Source: Natrialbaceae archaeon Tc-Br11_E2g1 (GTDB lineage: Archaea; Halobacteriota; Halobacteria; Halobacteriales; Natrialbaceae). Taken from it: a DNA stretch of 9,091 nucleotides. The notes beneath the pieces are model-generated. The model was not told where the DNA came from. It saw only the letters and a list, made by a program, of their open reading frames with translations, and ran no database searches. Shown here one piece after another: positions 6,259 through 9,091 of this stretch. Where the stretch lies: contig LKNC01000095.1 of assembly GCA_001564255.1 (NCBI GenBank), positions 1 to 9,091 on the forward strand. Direction: 5' to 3'. A program made the position numbers and the translations under genes. Every line of letters begins with the position of its first letter. Within the stretch, counting starts at the first letter, position 1.

Positions 6259-6299
6259 GGGCCGCTCGTCACCGGACTCCGTCCGGTTTCTCGCGGCCC
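6259..6299. repeat. 41-base nested inverted repeat after the phosphatase gene
   Basis: GGGCCGC (6259-6265) pairs with GCGGCCC (6293-6299). ACCGGAC (6271-6277) pairs with GTCCGGT (6281-6287) around a three-base loop, and the internal loop is symmetric, five bases on each side. On the minus strand the loop strands are GAGAA and GACGA, which can stack as G·A, A·G, G-C, A·A and A·G pairs. It begins 22 bases after the phosphatase stop, so it is probably in its 3' untranslated RNA and may act as a terminator, stabiliser or binding site. Confidence 0.75.
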
Positions 6300-6321
6300 T
6301 CTGTCTCCGTCGAACGCCGGA

Positions 6322-7002
6322 CTACGGTTCAGTATTACTGAGTCGTTCGAGGACGCCCAGAGTCCCGTCGGCGTGTGCGTCCTCGAGGACCACGTCTGCG
6401 GCCGCTTTCGCCGCTGCACTCGCGTTCGAGACCGCGAAACTCCGTCCGACGACCTCGAACGTGGAGACGTCGTTGTCCGAATCCCCGACAGCGACCGCGT
6501 CCTCGAGGGCGATCCCCGCTTCCTCCGCGAGGGTCTCGACGCCCTGTCCCTTGCCGACACCCGGCTCTTTGACGTGGAGGGCGTAGCCGGTGTCGACGAC
6601 CTCGAGGCCGTACTCCGTGGCGAGTTCCCGCAACGGTTCCTCGGGCTGGTCGCTCTCGATCGCCACCTCGGTCTCCCGCCAGCGGTTGACGGTGTCCTCG
6701 GGGCCCCACCCGAGCGAGTAGCCGGCCTCCCGGTAGGCCTCGGCGACGGCCCACGGGGCCTCGGGGTCGGCGGTGAAGTGGACGTCATCACCAGTGTAGA
6801 CAACGCCGCCGTTTTCGGCGACGACGAGCTCGGGGATGCCGGCGAAGTGACAGAGCGCGATGGGGTACGGGAACGCCTTCCCCGTCGCGAGGACGACGGG
6901 AGCCTCCCAGTCGCGAAGCGGGTCGAAAACGCGGGGATCGATCCCCCACGTGTCGGGGCGGGTGAGGGTGCCGTCGATGTCGAGGACCAGCGGCGGAGTC
7001 AT
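6322..7002 (-). CDS. pgp: Phosphoglycolate phosphatase (HAD, archaeal type)
   Basis: This is a HAD-superfamily phosphatase of the archaeal phosphoglycolate phosphatase/Cof-like branch, which hydrolyses 2-phosphoglycolate to glycolate and phosphate with Mg2+. The 226 residues fit the family. All four HAD motifs are present: the nucleophile and acid/base pair D8/D10 in LDIDGTLT, motif II VVLATGK (T40), motif III lysine K151 in PGVGKGQG, and motif IV VAVGDSDNDVS (D174, D178). The cap domain between motifs II and III is the C2b type, with ENGGVVY at 63-69. The substrate is assigned by family, and another sugar-phosphate or phosphoglycolate analogue is possible. Starts at 7008 (ATG) and 7011 (GTG) are in frame. 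7002 is preferred because MTPPLVLDIDGT is the normal beginning and the TATA-like element predicts initiation near 7004. It is divergent from the TatD-like gene. Confidence 0.92.
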   Translation of the reverse strand: MTPPLVLDIDGTLTRPDTWGIDPRVFDPLRDWEAPVVLATGKAFPYPIALCHFAGIPELVVAENGGVVYTGDDVHFTADPEAPWAVAEAYREAGYSLGWGPEDTVNRWRETEVAIESDQPEEPLRELATEYGLEVVDTGYALHVKEPGVGKGQGVETLAEEAGIALEDAVAVGDSDNDVSTFEVVGRSFAVSNASAAAKAAADVVLEDAHADGTLGVLERLSNTEP

Positions 7003-7013
7003 ACCCATCACTC

Positions 7014-7025
7014 GGGGCCGGCCCC
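7014..7025. promoter_or_regulatory. Perfect palindrome in the pgp promoter
   Basis: GGGGCCGGCCCC is a 12-base perfect palindrome lying between the pgp TATA-like box (7027-7032) and its predicted start site. That is a typical repressor position. No regulator is known for it, and G/C-only palindromes are less surprising in a GC-rich genome. Confidence 0.35.
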
Positions 7026-7026
7026 T

Positions 7027-7032
7027 TCTAAA
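7027..7032 (-). promoter_or_regulatory. TATA-like box of pgp
   Basis: The minus strand reads TTTAGA, about 27 bases before the ATG at 7002, consistent with a nearly leaderless message. Confidence 0.5.
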
Positions 7033-7080
7033 TCGGTCGAATCCGGTGTGTTTTCACCCCTCGAGACCGCACCTCGGGGC

Positions 7081-7926
7081 ATGAACGACTTCGAGACGCC
7101 GGTACTGGACAACCACATCCACATCGACCCGGACAACGGCCGCGGCATCGAGGCCGTCGAGGAGTTCGCCCGTGCGGGTGGCACCCACCTGATCGTGATC
7201 AACAAACCCTCCTGGCACTTGGGCGTCGAGGCCGATGACGGCGAGGACTTCCGGCCGGTCTTCGAGCGCACCCTCGAGGTCGTCGCCGAGGCGAGCGAGG
7301 TTCTGGAGGGGCGAGCGTGGGCGATGCTCGGCGTCCACCCCGGCTGTATCTCACAGCTCATCGGGGGACGAGGCTACAACCCACAGGGAGCCAGTGAGCT
7401 CATGCAAGAGGGGATCGACGTCGCCGCCGAGTACGTCGACGGCGACGCCGTCCTCGGGTTGAAGTCGGGTCGCCCCCACTGGGACGCCCCCGAGGACGTC
7501 CGGGAGGCCTCCAACGCCGTCATGCGCCGGGCGTTCGAACACGGGGCCGACCTCGAGTGTGCCGTCCAGCTTCACGCCGAAGATACGGAGGACATGACCG
7601 AGGTCGCCGAGTGGGCCGAAGAGGCCGGCATGCCCCGAAAACGGGTCGTCAAACACTTCGCGCGTGGCCGCCTCGAGGGGCCAACCCCGAGCGTCACCAG
7701 CCGCGAGGAGGAACTCGAGCGTGCGGCCGAGCGCGGCGACCCCTTCCTGATGGAGACCGACTTCATCGACGACCCCGACCGCCCGGGCGCGGTGCTCGGC
7801 CCGAAAACCGTCCCCAAGCGCGTCTCGTGGCTGCTCGAGAACGGATACGAGGCGGCGGTCCGGACCGCCCACGTCGAGACGCCGACGGACGTCTACGGGA
7901 TCGACCTCGAGGCCGACCTCGAGTAA
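7081..7926 (+). CDS. TatD-related metal-dependent hydrolase
   Basis: The product has 281 residues and looks like the archaeal branch of TatD-like amidohydrolases (COG1831-type). Candidate metal ligands are all visible along a TIM-barrel order: DNHIH (H12, H14), K128 in VLGLKSGRPHW, H165 in CAVQLHAEDTED, H192 in RVVKHFARG and D227 in FLMETDFIDDP. The stretch AMLGVHPGCI (81-90) is the usual GxHP block. In classical TatD DNases a Glu occupies the place where K128 sits. The true substrate is unknown: DNase is only a family name here and phosphoesterase or amidohydrolase activity is equally possible. The ATG at 7081 begins just before the conserved DNHIH. There is no Shine-Dalgarno, and a weak TTTT-containing element near 7049-7056 would suit a leaderless start. 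The frame is open far upstream, but only as antisense to pgp. Confidence 0.88.
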   Translation: MNDFETPVLDNHIHIDPDNGRGIEAVEEFARAGGTHLIVINKPSWHLGVEADDGEDFRPVFERTLEVVAEASEVLEGRAWAMLGVHPGCISQLIGGRGYNPQGASELMQEGIDVAAEYVDGDAVLGLKSGRPHWDAPEDVREASNAVMRRAFEHGADLECAVQLHAEDTEDMTEVAEWAEEAGMPRKRVVKHFARGRLEGPTPSVTSREEELERAAERGDPFLMETDFIDDPDRPGAVLGPKTVPKRVSWLLENGYEAAVRTAHVETPTDVYGIDLEADLE

Positions 7927-7938
7927 CGCGGCTCGTTC

Positions 7939-7990
7939 ACCGAAAGCGACGGTCTCGACCGGCCTGCGTCGGTGTTGAGACGTTTTCGGT
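7939..7990 (+). terminator. Nested inverted repeat at the TatD-like gene 3' end
   Basis: ACCGAAA (7939-7945) pairs with TTTCGGT (7984-7990). Inside it, GTCTCGAC (7952-7959) pairs with GTTGAGAC (7974-7981) with one G·U. It starts 12 bases after the stop. The descending arm contains TTTT, so it may define the 3' end of the hydrolase message, ahead of the DUF2150 promoter. Confidence 0.45.
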
Positions 7991-8011
7991 AACACACAGG
8001 TAGAGAAAGGC

Positions 8012-8019
8012 ATTTCAAG
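8012..8019 (+). promoter_or_regulatory. TATA-like element before the DUF2150 gene
   Basis: ATTTCAAG is centred about 25 bases before the ATG at 8040. GGAGG further down is 14 bases from the ATG, too far for a normal ribosome site, so a leaderless start is more likely. Confidence 0.4.
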
Positions 8020-8039
8020 CGGAGGGTGTAGGTCCCTGT

Positions 8040-8618
8040 ATGAGCAATCCCCCCACCGAGTTCTACTCGGAGGAACGCTGGCAAAACTGGATCGACCGCA
8101 TCGACGACGAAGAGATCGACCCCGAGGACGAGGACTCCGCGCGACTCCTGCTCAACCTCCAGGACGACACCGCGATCGCCATCGCGAAGATCGTCGCCGC
8201 CTACGACGACGACGACCTCGACGAGGAGGCCACCCTCGAGGAGATCGCCGAGGTCCGCGAGATCGTCTTAGAGGAAGTCGACATCGCCGACGAGGAAAAA
8301 CGCATGCTCGTCGACGGCGTCCAGACGAGTCTCGTCTGTGTCTTCTTCGCCGCCGAGGAGTACGTCGCCGGCGGCCCCCCAGAGGAGGGCAGCCTCAACG
8401 ACTACCTCGGCGCGGCCGCGGACGCCGAAGCCGAGGAGGACCTCGATGCCGCCCTGGGCTACGCCGCCCAGGCGGGCACGCTGATCATCGACGGCGAGGA
8501 ACTGGACGTCTCGATGGTCGAGGACCTCGAGTACGGTCTCGTCACCGAGTGGATCAACGGACTCGACAGCCTCCAGAGCGCGATGAGCGATCCGGAGGTC
8601 GTCGAAGAGGACGAGTAA
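8040..8618 (+). CDS. DUF2150 family acidic protein
   Basis: The 192-residue product belongs to an archaeal conserved family of unknown function. Seen: the N-terminal family signature FYSEERWQNWIDRI (8-21), acidic linkers such as EEIDPEDEDS and DDDDLDEEA, a hydrophobic core helix DGVQTSLVCVFFAAEEYVAG (92-111), and a C-terminal segment GLVTEWINGLDSLQSAM (166-182). There is no signal peptide, membrane segment or catalytic motif. The fraction of Asp and Glu is very high even for this genome, and basic residues are few, so it should be a soluble cytoplasmic protein adapted to high salt. The ATG at 8040 follows a TATA-like element by about 25 bases. The neighbours do not suggest a role. Confidence 0.88.
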   Translation: MSNPPTEFYSEERWQNWIDRIDDEEIDPEDEDSARLLLNLQDDTAIAIAKIVAAYDDDDLDEEATLEEIAEVREIVLEEVDIADEEKRMLVDGVQTSLVCVFFAAEEYVAGGPPEEGSLNDYLGAAADAEAEEDLDAALGYAAQAGTLIIDGEELDVSMVEDLEYGLVTEWINGLDSLQSAMSDPEVVEEDE

Positions 8619-8632
8619 GGGGGTTATTTTCA

Positions 8633-8644
8633 CGTCTCGAGACG
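8633..8644. promoter_or_regulatory. Perfect palindrome upstream of the pilin-like gene
   Basis: CGTCTCGAGACG is a 12-base perfect palindrome, 14 bases after the DUF2150 stop and 10 bases before the next TATA box. It follows a TTATTTT run (8624-8630), which may end the DUF2150 transcript. The palindrome itself may be an operator. Confidence 0.35.
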
Positions 8645-8654
8645 CCGACAAACG

Positions 8655-8660
8655 TTTAAG
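8655..8660 (+). promoter_or_regulatory. TATA box of the pilin-like gene
   Basis: TTTAAG is centred about 25 bases before the ATG at 8682, a good haloarchaeal TATA box for a leaderless transcript. Confidence 0.6.
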
Positions 8661-8681
8661 GAGTCACGACTATCCTCACGT

Positions 8682-9091
8682 ATGCTACGTCGGGGGGACG
8701 ACCGTGCGGTCTCCGCGCTGGTCGGGGCCGTCTTACTCCTCGGTATCTTCGTCGTCGCCCTCTCGATGTACCAGTTGAACGTCGTCCCCAGCGAGAACTA
8801 CGAGGTGGAGATCAACCACAACGAGCGGGTTCAAGGGGAATTACAGGACCTGCGGAACACGATCGTCTCGGTTCCCGGTGGGAACAGCGGGGGATCGACG
8901 ACGGTGACCCTTGGAACGACCTACCCCGAGAGAACGTTTACTGTCAATCCGCCACCTGCTTCTGGTACGTTACAGACCGAAGAACTCGGTGAGGTCCGAA
9001 TCGAGAACGCGACGGCCAGCGATGAGCACAGCAACGTCGAGAAGTTCTGGAACCGCGATGAATGGACTCGGACCACATACGGACTTAAGTA
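8682..9091 (+). CDS. Membrane-anchored, probably surface-exposed protein with pilin-like N-terminus; 3' end missing
   Basis: The frame starts at the ATG at 8682 and runs off the right edge after 136 complete codons. Seen: a short basic start (MLRRGDDRA), then one hydrophobic helix VSALVGAVLLLGIFVVALSMY at about residues 10-30, with the AVSALVGAVLL form shared by haloarchaeal pilin-like proteins. A polar, Asn/Thr/Glu-rich extracytoplasmic region follows. The RVQGELQDLRNTI helix (47-59) and the YPERTFTVNPPPASGTL segment (82-98) resemble, from memory, a family of long haloarchaeal proteins of unknown function. No clear class III signal-peptidase site is seen, so the helix may remain as an anchor. 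The region has more A/T and less biased codons than the neighbours. Whether it forms pili is not shown. Confidence 0.75.
   Translation, partial: MLRRGDDRAVSALVGAVLLLGIFVVALSMYQLNVVPSENYEVEINHNERVQGELQDLRNTIVSVPGGNSGGSTTVTLGTTYPERTFTVNPPPASGTLQTEELGEVRIENATASDEHSNVEKFWNRDEWTRTTYGLK

Noticed and set aside
6259..6299. Kink-turn (L7Ae-binding) motif in the minus-strand hairpin
   Set aside because: Tandem G·A pairs are possible, but the three-base bulge required for a standard kink-turn is missing because the internal loop is symmetric.
6195..6299. Rho-independent style terminators
   Set aside because: Neither hairpin is followed by a T-run on either strand, and archaea do not use bacterial-type intrinsic terminators in the same way.
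5109..6341. Plus-strand open frame of about 400 codons
   Set aside because: It lies opposite taw1, whose iron-sulfur and radical-SAM motifs are unmistakable. The plus-strand translation shows no family features.
6153..6803. N-terminal extension of taw1 on the minus strand
   Set aside because: It would overlap pgp out of frame, is Ser/Arg/Pro-rich, and the Shine-Dalgarno at 6157-6162 fixes the ATG at 6152.
6151..7080. Long plus-strand open frame continuous with the TatD-like gene
   Set aside because: It is antisense to pgp, is rich in Arg/Asp/Gly typical of shadow frames in GC-rich DNA, and the recognisable hydrolase begins at 7081.
1..9091. tRNA, rRNA, CRISPR arrays, insertion sequences, defence or phage systems
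   Set aside because: No cloverleaf-like sequence, regularly spaced repeats, transposase, integrase, nuclease-helicase or toxin-antitoxin features were seen. The gene content is housekeeping.

Overview
This window is an ordinary chromosomal stretch of a halophilic archaeon (Halobacteria). Four things support this: high GC with G/C-ending codons; very acidic proteins (the DUF2150 protein is the extreme case); archaeal-type genes such as CDP-archaeol synthase, RbkR-type riboflavin kinase and Taw1; and TATA-like boxes placed about 25-28 bases before many start codons, the arrangement of leaderless haloarchaeal transcripts. The tetranucleotide CTAG was not found anywhere by eye. No tRNA, rRNA, CRISPR array, insertion sequence or phage gene was seen. 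The genus was not identified.

Layout, left to right. A SHOCT-domain membrane protein (minus, cut by the left edge) and carS (minus; archaeal lipid synthesis) are divergent from a DUF502 membrane protein (plus). This converges on ilvE (minus; branched-chain amino acids). Then comes a two-gene riboflavin unit on the minus strand: rbkR (repressor plus CTP-dependent riboflavin kinase) followed one base later by ribB (DHBP synthase). Next on the minus strand are a DICT sensory-domain protein, taw1 (radical-SAM wyosine synthesis on tRNA-Phe) and a HAD phosphoglycolate phosphatase. The phosphatase is divergent from a plus-strand run: a TatD-related metal-dependent hydrolase, the acidic DUF2150 protein, and a membrane-anchored, probably surface-exposed protein with a pilin-like N-terminus, cut by the right edge.

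The only clear functional unit is rbkR-ribB, in which the regulator/kinase probably controls its own biosynthetic neighbour. The other genes are independent housekeeping or conserved genes, most with their own promoter. I found no new multi-gene system.

The most unusual structure is non-coding. The 169-base gap between the phosphatase and taw1 holds two separate 41-base nested inverted repeats. One abuts the likely taw1 TATA box, where taw1 also has a Shine-Dalgarno sequence that its neighbours lack. The other would form, in minus-strand RNA, a long hairpin with a symmetric purine-rich internal loop. Shorter perfect palindromes sit next to the promoters of the phosphatase and the pilin-like gene. 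These are candidate operators or RNA elements, not proven ones.
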